A stretch of DNA of 18,641 nt from JAYZDB01 sp036338025 (GTDB taxonomy: Bacteria; Planctomycetota; UBA1135; UBA2386), in assembly GCA_036338025.1 (NCBI GenBank), contig JAYZDB010000293.1:1-18641 (forward strand). Direction: 5' to 3'. Below are positions 5,521-13,005 of the stretch, one piece after another. Below the pieces are notes generated by a model, which was not told the origin of the DNA, ran no database searches, and worked only from the letters and a program-made list of their open reading frames with translations. Every line of letters starts with the position of its first letter. Position 1 is the first letter of the stretch. A program made the position numbers and the translations under genes.

Positions 5521-8500
5521 ATGAAGATCTGTCTCGAATGTGAAGGCATCACCGACGCTGCGCAAGAGGACTGTACCTCCTGCGGAATTCGGATGTCTGA
5601 GACCACGGCGGTGCACTTCCCGCTGCGCCGCGGTGAACAGGATGCGGGCAATCCTTTGCTCGGCATGGTTGTCGACGGCAAGTACCTGATCCAGGGTGTG
5701 CTCGGCAAGGGCGGTATGGGCACGGTGTTCCGCGCCACCCACCAGGTGTCCCTGGTACCGGTGGCCTTGAAGATCCTCAATGCTCGCTTCTCGGTGCACG
5801 GTGAGTATCGCGACTACTTCCTGGCCGAAGCCCAGAAAGCTGGTCGGGTGGTGCACGAACACGCCGGGCGCATCCTCGATGTCGGCGAGGCGGAAGACGG
5901 CACGGTCTACATCGCCATGGAGGAGGTCCGCGGAGTCACCCTGCACGAATGTCTGCACGGCGAGCTGCCAGTGGCGCCGGCCACCGTGGTCGACATTCTC
6001 GCCCAGATTACCCAAGCCCTGATGGCTGCACACGAGGCCGGTTTGGTGCACCGTGATCTGACGCCGCGCAACGTGATGGTGATGATTCGGGGGGGTGAGC
6101 CGTTCGTCAAGATCCTGGACTTCGGTATCGCCAAGGGTCTGCCCCACTCCGCCCTCCCGGACGCGGGCGTCTCCACCGAGCCGGCGGTGTTTGCCAATCC
6201 ACCGTACTCGGCGCCTGAGCACCTGGAGGGCAAGGACGTCGACGACCGCGGCGATCTCTACAGCCTTGGAGTGATTGCCTACGAGGCATTGTCCCAGACC
6301 CTGCCGGTGCGGACCGGCAGCGTCAAGGAGATGGCGGCTGCGACGATTCGGGGGGACCTTGTGCCGATGCCGGCACGGCCGGACGTACCCGCACGTCTGG
6401 TGCAGTTGATACGGTCTCTGCTGGCCCGCGATCCTGATCGACGGCCCGGTTCTGCTGCGGAGGTCCTGGCTACCCTCAATCTGATCCGGCAGCCGGGTTC
6501 GCGGGTCGTGCGCGACTCTGCCGTGCTGCTATTCGTCGTTGCGATTGTCGTGTTGGTGCTGAGCTTCTTTCTGGGTGCCGAGGCTCCTCCGACGCTGACG
6601 AAGCGCTCACTAGGAGGCTTCGCTGTGGTCTCACCGACCGCAACCCCGCCGGCGGTCGTGCACTACCAGTCGTACCAGTTGCGGGAGATGACCTTCGACT
6701 TCGATGGTTTCCGAGCCTCTGAACTGGTGGTGGAGATCGATTCACCCGAGCGGAAAGCTGAAGTGCCGCTGCCTTTGCCTGGCACTGTGACCGCCGATGG
6801 GAAGCTCCTGCTCGATAGCCGAACCAACATCGATTACCGCCAACTCCTGGGTCGGCTCGCGAAAGAGGCTGCACCGACATTGCTGGTCTTCTATGCCCGG
6901 AACCGTGCACTCGGAAAGGCGCGGTTCGTGGTTGACGATACACCGCCGGAGCTCTCGCTCAGGATCACCGACGGGGACAACAACGTGATCGAGTCCGGGG
7001 GAATCGTCAACCAGCGCAGTCTGATTCAGATCGGGTACCTGGATACGTCGGCACCGGGTGGTCTCGAATTGACATGTATCGTCGATGGGGTCTCCTACCC
7101 GATCGACGTGAAGCACCGCTACCAGGAAAAAGGTCTGCGATGTTCCGACCTGTTGGCGGAGTTGCAGAAGGCCAGCGCCGCGCCGCTTCGTGCAGTCCGG
7201 CTGCGGCTGACCGGCAAGGATACGGCGGGTAATCTGGCGTCGAATCCGGTTGTCCGTGACTTCGAGACCGTGGATTTTCTCGTGCCTGCTGTGCGTTCGG
7301 CGGGCGAACTTCGGGCACTTGAGGACCGGTCCCAAGGCAAGGCCCGACTCAGCCTGGAATTCGAAGGGCCTGATGACGGGCTTGCGGTGTGGGTGCGAGG
7401 CCGTCTCTGCGTGATGGAGACCAGTGCGGATGGCAAAGTCAACATCGAGCTGAAAGGTGCGGATATCGGCGGCCTGGTGAGCGGAGACAGCTACGACTTC
7501 AAGGTGCGTGACCGTGCTGGCAATCTCCGTGAGTTTACGTCGCGCTTGACGTTCTACCGGCACGCGCCGGAGGTCCGCTTGCGGACGTCGGTCGTTGCGG
7601 ACGTGCTCCACACGCTCGGCGAGGATCTCCTGATCTGGTCTGGCGAGCCGGGCTCTCTGCCCTTCACTTGCAACTCCTTCTACAAGCCGAGCCGGGTCCG
7701 CCTGCTCCGAGACGGTAGCGTCGATACTGGGGACGCGCTGAAACTCAGCGGATCGCAGCACGGTGGTGGCGTGTTGCACTTGCCCGATGCGGATGCTGGA
7801 CTCCCCGATGGTCAGTACAAGCTGGTCGTCGATCTGGTACCTGATGACCCGGAAGCCAAACCGAGGATGCACAGCTGGAATTTGCGGAAATTGGGCCAGG
7901 GCCTCCAACTTCGCATACCGGATGCGACCGGGATCCGGTTCTTCCGGGAACTCGTCGGTGACCGTGGTCTGCTACGTTTGGCCGAGGGCAGCCTGATACC
8001 CGGTGCGGGATGGCAATTGACGCCGGTGGGTGACCCCCGCCTGATTCGTGGAGAGGTGTACTGGAGTGGCCGGCCGACGGGGGACTTCCAGGAACTGAAA
8101 CTCACCGTGGCGGATAGTGCGAATGCCGCGTTGATCCCCTTCCGACCACGAGCACTGTTGCATCCGGGCCGCAACACCCTGTGCATACATTTGCGTGACG
8201 TGTTCGGGCGACCTGTGCAGGTGCTTTTGGGGGGGGCGAAGGCGCCGCTGGCCAAGGGCTTGCCGAAGGGCACCTCGCGGATGGTCGATTTCCAGTACCA
8301 GATGCAGGACGTCACGGTTCCCCGTGATCCGATGCTGCTCGAATACCGGCGTCCGACCACCGTGGTTCTGCGTACTCCATACGACTTTGCCCGGCACGAC
8401 CTTCCTGGCATCGAATTGACCCTCAAAGCCGCCAACCCTCTGCCGCGGCAGATCAAGTGTAGTCACCTCGCGCCCATCGACGGTGGTGGCACGCAGCTGA

Positions 8501-9693
8501 GCTTCGTAGTCGACTATCCCACGATGGCGGACATCGTAGGAAGAGACCGCGAAGATCAGGAATTGCGGCGTGGCAATCTGGAGATGGATGTGCAGGTCGG
8601 GCTTGGGTCACCGGCCTTCGAGCCGGTGTCGTTTGCATCGAAGATCAAGAACGTCCGTTCGTCGCTGCCCGCGGGTCAACTGAGCCGGTGGTTCGATGAC
8701 CTTGGTGATGCACTCGCAGTCATCGGGATGGTGCCAGTGCTGCGTCCAATCGAAGATACCTTCCCGGATCCCGTGTCGGAGTTGGTGCGGCGGAAGGGCT
8801 CGTTTGTCCGCAAACAACCGATCGAGGTCGGCAATCTCCGCGATTTCTATCTGCAGTCCGCAGAGCTGACCCGTGGTCAGTACGCCTACATCGTACGGAA
8901 GTTCGCGGATGTGGTGGCCAAGGATGGACCGGTGGATGTTCACATGCCTGGCGACCCGAAGGGTGTTGAGCGCTGGAAGGCGGCCAACCTGGTTCCGATG
9001 ACACTCACGCCGAAGACCTGGTCAGCGGCGGTGAATTCGGATCCCGATGCGCCGGTGACCGGGGTGAATTTCTACCAGGCCTTCGCCATTGCGCGCATGG
9101 CCGGTCAGGTGGTCGCAGGGAATCCCGCGACCTTCCGGCTGCCGTTTGCAGTGGAACTCGAACTCGCTGCTCTTACCGGCGTGCCAGCGGGCAGCTTGAA
9201 CGGGTTGCGGGGCAAGAACCAACTCGAGGCGGTGCGGGTCGATGGTGGTTCGGTCGGGACGTCACTGAGCCTGCTGCGTGGCGTCGACTTTGGAGTACGC
9301 GAGTGGGTCCTCGACCTGCCGTGGCCGACGGAACCGGGTGCACGTCAGATTGTCGCGGGCATTCTCAAGGACCACGAAGATCATCGCGCACAGGCTCTGG
9401 GTCTCGGCGATCAGCCGAACCTCAGCGCCGGGCAGAAATTCGAACTGCGCCGCATCGGCGTGGTGCGCGGGCGGAATCTCGCCGATGGTCGGCCGGTTAC
9501 CGACCTGTTGGCTGGGGGCCGCGTGGTCCAGAATGGTGACATGTTGCCGATCGGTGTGCCAGGGGTGGTCAAGACCTTGTATCTTGCTCGCACCGGAACC
9601 GGCTTGCTTGGCAGGCCGCATCGCTTGCTCGGTGAGGTTGGTCTGCGTCTGGCGGGTGGCGCCGAGTTCTTGAAACGGGTGCGCATGAAATGA
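5521..9693 (+). CDS. Transmembrane Ser/Thr protein kinase with zinc ribbon, Ig-like segments and SUMF1-like C-terminus
   Basis: A 1390-residue signalling kinase. Cytoplasmic side: a Cys4 zinc ribbon (C4, C7, C18, C21), then a Hanks-type kinase at about 54-325 with glycine loop GKGGMG (62-67), ATP-binding K84 in VALK, helix-C candidate E103, catalytic loop HRDLTPRN (177-184; D179, N184), DFG at 200-202 and APE at 231-233. The usual lysine two residues after the catalytic Asp is Thr181. One transmembrane helix is at about 333-352. Outside the membrane lie beta-rich segments resembling bacterial Ig-like repeats: DDTPPEL (472-478) with KDTAGN (566-571), and VRDRAGN (662-668). A C-terminal domain at about 1100-1300 resembles FGE/SUMF1: ELTRGQYAYIVRKF, PVTGVNFYQAFAIARMAG, FRLPFAVELELAA and VREWVLD. 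It is probably a binding fold, not a formylglycine-forming enzyme. The stop overlaps the next start (ATGA). Likely role: sensing an envelope signal and phosphorylating cytoplasmic targets, opposed by the PP2C downstream. Confidence 0.9.
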   Translation: MKICLECEGITDAAQEDCTSCGIRMSETTAVHFPLRRGEQDAGNPLLGMVVDGKYLIQGVLGKGGMGTVFRATHQVSLVPVALKILNARFSVHGEYRDYFLAEAQKAGRVVHEHAGRILDVGEAEDGTVYIAMEEVRGVTLHECLHGELPVAPATVVDILAQITQALMAAHEAGLVHRDLTPRNVMVMIRGGEPFVKILDFGIAKGLPHSALPDAGVSTEPAVFANPPYSAPEHLEGKDVDDRGDLYSLGVIAYEALSQTLPVRTGSVKEMAAATIRGDLVPMPARPDVPARLVQLIRSLLARDPDRRPGSAAEVLATLNLIRQPGSRVVRDSAVLLFVVAIVVLVLSFFLGAEAPPTLTKRSLGGFAVVSPTATPPAVVHYQSYQLREMTFDFDGFRASELVVEIDSPERKAEVPLPLPGTVTADGKLLLDSRTNIDYRQLLGRLAKEAAPTLLVFYARNRALGKARFVVDDTPPELSLRITDGDNNVIESGGIVNQRSLIQIGYLDTSAPGGLELTCIVDGVSYPIDVKHRYQEKGLRCSDLLAELQKASAAPLRAVRLRLTGKDTAGNLASNPVVRDFETVDFLVPAVRSAGELRALEDRSQGKARLSLEFEGPDDGLAVWVRGRLCVMETSADGKVNIELKGADIGGLVSGDSYDFKVRDRAGNLREFTSRLTFYRHAPEVRLRTSVVADVLHTLGEDLLIWSGEPGSLPFTCNSFYKPSRVRLLRDGSVDTGDALKLSGSQHGGGVLHLPDADAGLPDGQYKLVVDLVPDDPEAKPRMHSWNLRKLGQGLQLRIPDATGIRFFRELVGDRGLLRLAEGSLIPGAGWQLTPVGDPRLIRGEVYWSGRPTGDFQELKLTVADSANAALIPFRPRALLHPGRNTLCIHLRDVFGRPVQVLLGGAKAPLAKGLPKGTSRMVDFQYQMQDVTVPRDPMLLEYRRPTTVVLRTPYDFARHDLPGIELTLKAANPLPRQIKCSHLAPIDGGGTQLSFVVDYPTMADIVGRDREDQELRRGNLEMDVQVGLGSPAFEPVSFASKIKNVRSSLPAGQLSRWFDDLGDALAVIGMVPVLRPIEDTFPDPVSELVRRKGSFVRKQPIEVGNLRDFYLQSAELTRGQYAYIVRKFADVVAKDGPVDVHMPGDPKGVERWKAANLVPMTLTPKTWSAAVNSDPDAPVTGVNFYQAFAIARMAGQVVAGNPATFRLPFAVELELAALTGVPAGSLNGLRGKNQLEAVRVDGGSVGTSLSLLRGVDFGVREWVLDLPWPTEPGARQIVAGILKDHEDHRAQALGLGDQPNLSAGQKFELRRIGVVRGRNLADGRPVTDLLAGGRVVQNGDMLPIGVPGVVKTLYLARTGTGLLGRPHRLLGEVGLRLAGGAEFLKRVRMK

Positions 9694-10787
9694 GGTACGC
9701 ACGGCAAATCCTGGGATTGGCGGTTCTGGTGCCTGTTTTGTCGCTGCCGTTGGCGTCGTGTACGTTTACCGATGTCGAGGGCCTGCAGTCCTTGCGGGAG
9801 AAACCGGCCTTGCCCTACTCGGTGTTGATCACCGGCGGCGGCTTTGTACAGGTACCGGTCTCCCCGGATGCCGCGGGGCTGATGTCGAGGACCTTCAAGA
9901 CGAGCGATTCCCGGTTGGAGGCTTTCGACCTCGAACAGCTTCGTCGGACGCTTGACTCCGGGAATGTGTTTGTCGCCAACAAGGCCGATTCGGGGCCGGT
10001 CGCCGACCGTCTGAAGGTGAGCGGTGGCCCGTTCCTCAATGACGAGGCCTTGCAGTCGGTGCTGGCCCGGGCCCGTGCTGGCGGGCATGACTTCCTGTTG
10101 GTTGTTGAACGGATCCAGGATGGTCCGGTGGAATTGCGGGAGATCAATGACCGCTGGCCGTTCACCCTCGCGGCATGGTTGTTCGGGATGGGTGCGTTGA
10201 TCCCGGATCACACCTACGAATCCGAGGCCCGATTGCAGGTTTCCTTGCGCGATGCATACTCGGGCCGCCGGGTGTCGGCCCAGCAGATCATCATCGAACC
10301 CGGCCCCATCGACCTCAACATGTTCGAACGCTGTGGCCTGCTCGGATTTGTACAATCTGTGCTGTGGCCGCCGTTCTTTACCTCGACGGACCCCGATTCC
10401 ATCGTCGAGTCGATGGAACTGGAGTCGGCATCCCGGATGCTGATCTCGCTGGTTCGGCGGCTCAAGTCGGCGGAGGTGCGCGAGCAACTGTACAGGAGTG
10501 GCACCATCATGATCTCGGCGCGAGCGGTGGGTGGTGGATGGCAGATCAGCGTTGATACCCAGGAACCGATTAGCGCCGTAGCACTGCGCTTCGACGGCCG
10601 TGAGTTGCAGAGTGACGCGACTCGTGGCTTCGAACAGGCACTCTTGTCCTCAGGCAAGGAAGATGGAGACCAGTGGGAGTACCGCGCGGTGTACAGCGGC
10701 AAGCATGGCAAGGGTGTGTTGCAGTTTGCAGTCCAGACCGAGGCCGCCAAGGTCCGTTCGATGACCATCAAGGTGGGTGAGGACTAG
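9690..10787 (+). CDS. Lipoprotein of unknown function, coupled to the kinase
   Basis: A 365-residue protein with a lipoprotein signal: basic MRYAR, a hydrophobic core, then lipobox LASC with the lipidated cysteine at 24. It should therefore sit outside the cytoplasmic membrane. After the signal there is a Gly-rich beta start (SVLITGGGFVQVP), a mixed region containing FLLVVERIQDGPVELREIND, a hydrophobic patch (WPFTLAAWLFGMGALIP) followed by DHTYESEARLQVSLRDAYSG, and a beta-rich C-terminal part (GGGWQISVDTQEPISAVALR). I do not recognise a family; the middle is faintly reminiscent of small outer-membrane lipoproteins of the DUF4136 or LpoB sort, but I would not assign it. The 4-bp overlap with the kinase stop makes translational coupling near certain, and the PP2C follows directly, so it is the best candidate for a ligand-binding or accessory partner of the kinase's external part. 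Confidence 0.82.
   Translation: MRYARQILGLAVLVPVLSLPLASCTFTDVEGLQSLREKPALPYSVLITGGGFVQVPVSPDAAGLMSRTFKTSDSRLEAFDLEQLRRTLDSGNVFVANKADSGPVADRLKVSGGPFLNDEALQSVLARARAGGHDFLLVVERIQDGPVELREINDRWPFTLAAWLFGMGALIPDHTYESEARLQVSLRDAYSGRRVSAQQIIIEPGPIDLNMFERCGLLGFVQSVLWPPFFTSTDPDSIVESMELESASRMLISLVRRLKSAEVREQLYRSGTIMISARAVGGGWQISVDTQEPISAVALRFDGRELQSDATRGFEQALLSSGKEDGDQWEYRAVYSGKHGKGVLQFAVQTEAAKVRSMTIKVGED
10776..10783 (+). promoter_or_regulatory. Ribosome binding site supporting the GTG start of the phosphatase
   Basis: GGTGAGGA ends 4 bp before GTG 10788 and 19 bp before the alternative ATG at 10803. The spacing favours GTG. The site lies inside the end of the lipoprotein gene. Confidence 0.45.
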
Positions 10788-11699
10788 GTGCTGGTATCGA
10801 CCATGTTAGACCTGGGGGTTGCGACGCATACCGGCCGGGTCCGGAGCGCCAACGAGGATGATTTTCTCCTCTACTCGCCGCAGACCGCCGAGGAAATGGT
10901 CGAGCGCGGTTGGTTTCTTGCTATCGCGGACGGGATGGGTGGTACCACGGGCGGGGCGGAGGCGAGTCGTACCGCGGTCCGTGCGTCGGTGCGGCCGCAC
11001 CAGGCGACGACCAACGAGGACCCGGGCGAGCGCATGCGTGCCTGCTTTGCCGAGGCCGCCAGCGATGTCTTCAGGTTGTCTCGTGAGAATCCGACCCTGC
11101 GTGAGATGGGCACCACGCTGACCATCATGAATTGCGTTGGCCAGCGGCTCATCGTGGGCCACGTGGGGGACACGCGCTGCCTTCGGGTCCGTGATGGCGA
11201 GATGCTACAGTTGACCGAGGACCACGCGATTTCGGAGCCCGAGAGCTATCTGACCCGCTGTGTCGGTGCGGGCCAACGCGAGGTCGAGGCCGATGTGACC
11301 GAGCATGCGATACGTGACGGAGACCGTTACGTGCTCCTCACCGACGGCATGTGGGGCATGATGTCAGAGGCCGAGATCCGGCGCCTGATTCTCACCCTGC
11401 CAGCGCAGGACGCCGCCGAGGAATTGGTGCACCAGGCCAACCGCCGGGGTGGGCCGGACAACTGCACCGTGGTGATCCTGTTTGTCCGTTCGATGGCAGC
11501 GACCGAATTCCGCGAGGTGGACCTCCCGACCGAGGAATTACGGCAGCGGGCCCTGTTCCGACAGCCTGACCGCGGCCTGGTGGTGTCGCGTTGGCCTTGG
11601 GTCCTGCTGGTAGTCGGGGTGCTGATCCTGGCGTTGGCGGTCGCGCGGCTGTCGTTTGATTTCGACCCTATCGGTGACTTTTTCGACTGGCTGCGCTAG
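10788..11699 (+). CDS. PP2C-family Ser/Thr phosphatase with C-terminal membrane anchor
   Basis: A 303-residue metal-dependent phosphatase expected to remove phosphate from Ser/Thr residues, most simply those placed by the kinase two genes upstream. PP2C motifs in order: TGRVRSANEDDF (15-26), AIADGMGG (45-52, metal ligand D48), MGTTLT (107-112), VGHVGDTR (123-130), LTEDHAISE (142-150), LLTDGMWG (183-190, D186) and GGPDNCTVVI (221-230, D224). All expected metal-binding aspartates are present. Unlike the usual soluble 240-residue domain, it has a tail of about 60 residues with one transmembrane helix (about 270-287), which would hold the catalytic domain on the cytoplasmic face of the membrane beside the kinase. 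Start GTG 10788 abuts the lipoprotein stop and has the better ribosome site; ATG 10803 would remove only five residues. Kinase-lipoprotein-phosphatase form one operon. Confidence 0.93.
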   Translation: MLVSTMLDLGVATHTGRVRSANEDDFLLYSPQTAEEMVERGWFLAIADGMGGTTGGAEASRTAVRASVRPHQATTNEDPGERMRACFAEAASDVFRLSRENPTLREMGTTLTIMNCVGQRLIVGHVGDTRCLRVRDGEMLQLTEDHAISEPESYLTRCVGAGQREVEADVTEHAIRDGDRYVLLTDGMWGMMSEAEIRRLILTLPAQDAAEELVHQANRRGGPDNCTVVILFVRSMAATEFREVDLPTEELRQRALFRQPDRGLVVSRWPWVLLVVGVLILALAVARLSFDFDPIGDFFDWLR

Positions 11700-11859
11700 C
11701 TGTGGTCGGTGAGACGGCCCTCGGCCGCCGGCAAATCTCCCCGGAGTGGTGCCGGGCCTTGCCCCGGTCCGGCAATCCCGCCAAGATCCGGCCTTAGACG
11801 CCCAACCAAAGTGGTCGTCGGTGCCCCGCAACACCCCTCTTTGCTCCGGCAACCCCGAC
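11700..11859 (+). other. Spacer between phosphatase and pilC/gspF-like gene
   Basis: These 160 bp are GC-rich. The part around 11750-11770 (CCGGG and CCCGG arms) can form a short GC hairpin, without a T-run. I see no convincing -10/-35 pair. The reading frame of the next gene is open back to a GTG at 11746, but the extra residues look non-coding. Confidence 0.3.
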
Positions 11860-13005
11860 ATGCCCAAGAAGCTCCAGCGCAAGGTCGCACCCAAGAAAGC
11901 CGCTCCGGCGGTTGCCGACAACAAGCAGGAAACCGGTGGCGGTGGCCTGTTTTCCAGGCGGGTCACACCGAGGCTTCTCAACGAGTTTACCAACCAGTTG
12001 GCGGTACTCCTCGACGCCGGCATCCCGGTAACCAAGTGCCTGCGAATTCTGCAGGGTCAAATGCCGCCGGGTGCGATGAAGAAGGCCTTGCTGGAGATTC
12101 GTGAGGATGTCGAGGGCGGCACCTCCTTGTCGGAGTCCTTCGCCAAGCAAGAGCACATTTTCGACAGCCTCTATACCAACATGGTTGCAGCTGGCGAAGC
12201 CGGCGGTGTGCAGGACGTGATCCTCAACCGCCTGGCGGACTTCATGGAGAGCCAGGAGGACATCAAGAGCCGGGTCAAGGGTGCCTTGGCGTACCCGATT
12301 GCTGTGCTGTGCGTAGCCGTTCTGGTGTTGGTGTTGGTGTTCATCTTCGTGATTCCGAAGTTCAGGGAGATCTTCATCCAGCAATTCGGCAGCGTGGAGG
12401 CCCTGCCCACGATCACCCAATTCGTGATCAACACCGCGGATCACCTCAAGCAGACCTGGTGGGCTTACTTTGGCGGTTTGTTCGTGCTCTGGTTGGTGCA
12501 CTCCTTGTTCCGCAGGAAGTGGCAAGCCTACAACTGGATGTTCGATGGACTGCTGTTACGCATCCCCTTGTTCGGCACCCTCGTCAAGCGATCCTTGGTG
12601 GCGCGATTCTCGCGTACCTTCGGCACCCTGATCGAGAGCGGTGTACCGCACCTTGAGGCGCTCGAGATCCTGGGCAACGCCCTGCCCAACGTGCGGATGG
12701 TCGATGCAGTCAACCGCATCCGTGGTAGCATTCGCGAGGGTTCTGGGATCGCGACCCCGATGGGTCAGAGCGGAATCTTCGACGACATCGTGATCAACAT
12801 GGTTGACGTTGGTGAGGAGACCGGTGAACTCGACCGGATGCTCGGCAAGATTGCCGATCGATACGAGATTGAGGTCAAGCGCACCGTCGACAGCACCTTC
12901 AAGTTCATCGAACCGCTGTTGCTGGTGGTGATGGCAGTGGTCGTCGGTGTCATCGTGTTTGCGCTGTTCACGCCACTCCTCAAGCTGATGGAGAAGTTTA
13001 GCTGA
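11860..13005 (+). CDS. PilC/GspF-family inner-membrane assembly protein
   Basis: A 381-residue polytopic membrane protein of the type II secretion / type IV pilus family, which forms the inner-membrane platform that works with a GspE/PilB-type ATPase. Two T2SSF domains are visible: about 43-166 (FTNQLAVLLDAGIPVTKCL, then GGTSLSESF, then MVAAGEAGG at 108-116) and about 247-369 (FSRTFGTLIESGVPHLEALE, then VDVGEETGELDRMLGKIA at 315-332). Transmembrane helices are near 145-165, 203-217 and 351-371. The N-terminus is Lys/Ala-rich (MPKKLQRKVAPKKAAPA). I chose ATG 11860 because the upstream extension to GTG 11746 is Pro/Arg-rich and unlike the family; neither start has a clear ribosome site. No secretion ATPase, pilin or secretin is in the window, so it is isolated from its expected partners here. 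It overlaps the histidine kinase gene by 1 bp. Confidence 0.9.
   Translation: MPKKLQRKVAPKKAAPAVADNKQETGGGGLFSRRVTPRLLNEFTNQLAVLLDAGIPVTKCLRILQGQMPPGAMKKALLEIREDVEGGTSLSESFAKQEHIFDSLYTNMVAAGEAGGVQDVILNRLADFMESQEDIKSRVKGALAYPIAVLCVAVLVLVLVFIFVIPKFREIFIQQFGSVEALPTITQFVINTADHLKQTWWAYFGGLFVLWLVHSLFRRKWQAYNWMFDGLLLRIPLFGTLVKRSLVARFSRTFGTLIESGVPHLEALEILGNALPNVRMVDAVNRIRGSIREGSGIATPMGQSGIFDDIVINMVDVGEETGELDRMLGKIADRYEIEVKRTVDSTFKFIEPLLLVVMAVVVGVIVFALFTPLLKLMEKFS

Noticed and set aside
6742..7908. Minus-strand open frame (388 codons) inside the kinase gene
   Set aside because: Shadow of the kinase frame; His/Arg/Gln-rich with no recognisable fold or ribosome site.
11746..11859. GTG start giving a 38-residue N-terminal extension of the PilC/GspF protein
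   Set aside because: The extension is Pro/Arg/Ser-rich and unlike the family; ATG 11860 gives the normal basic N-terminus and usual length.
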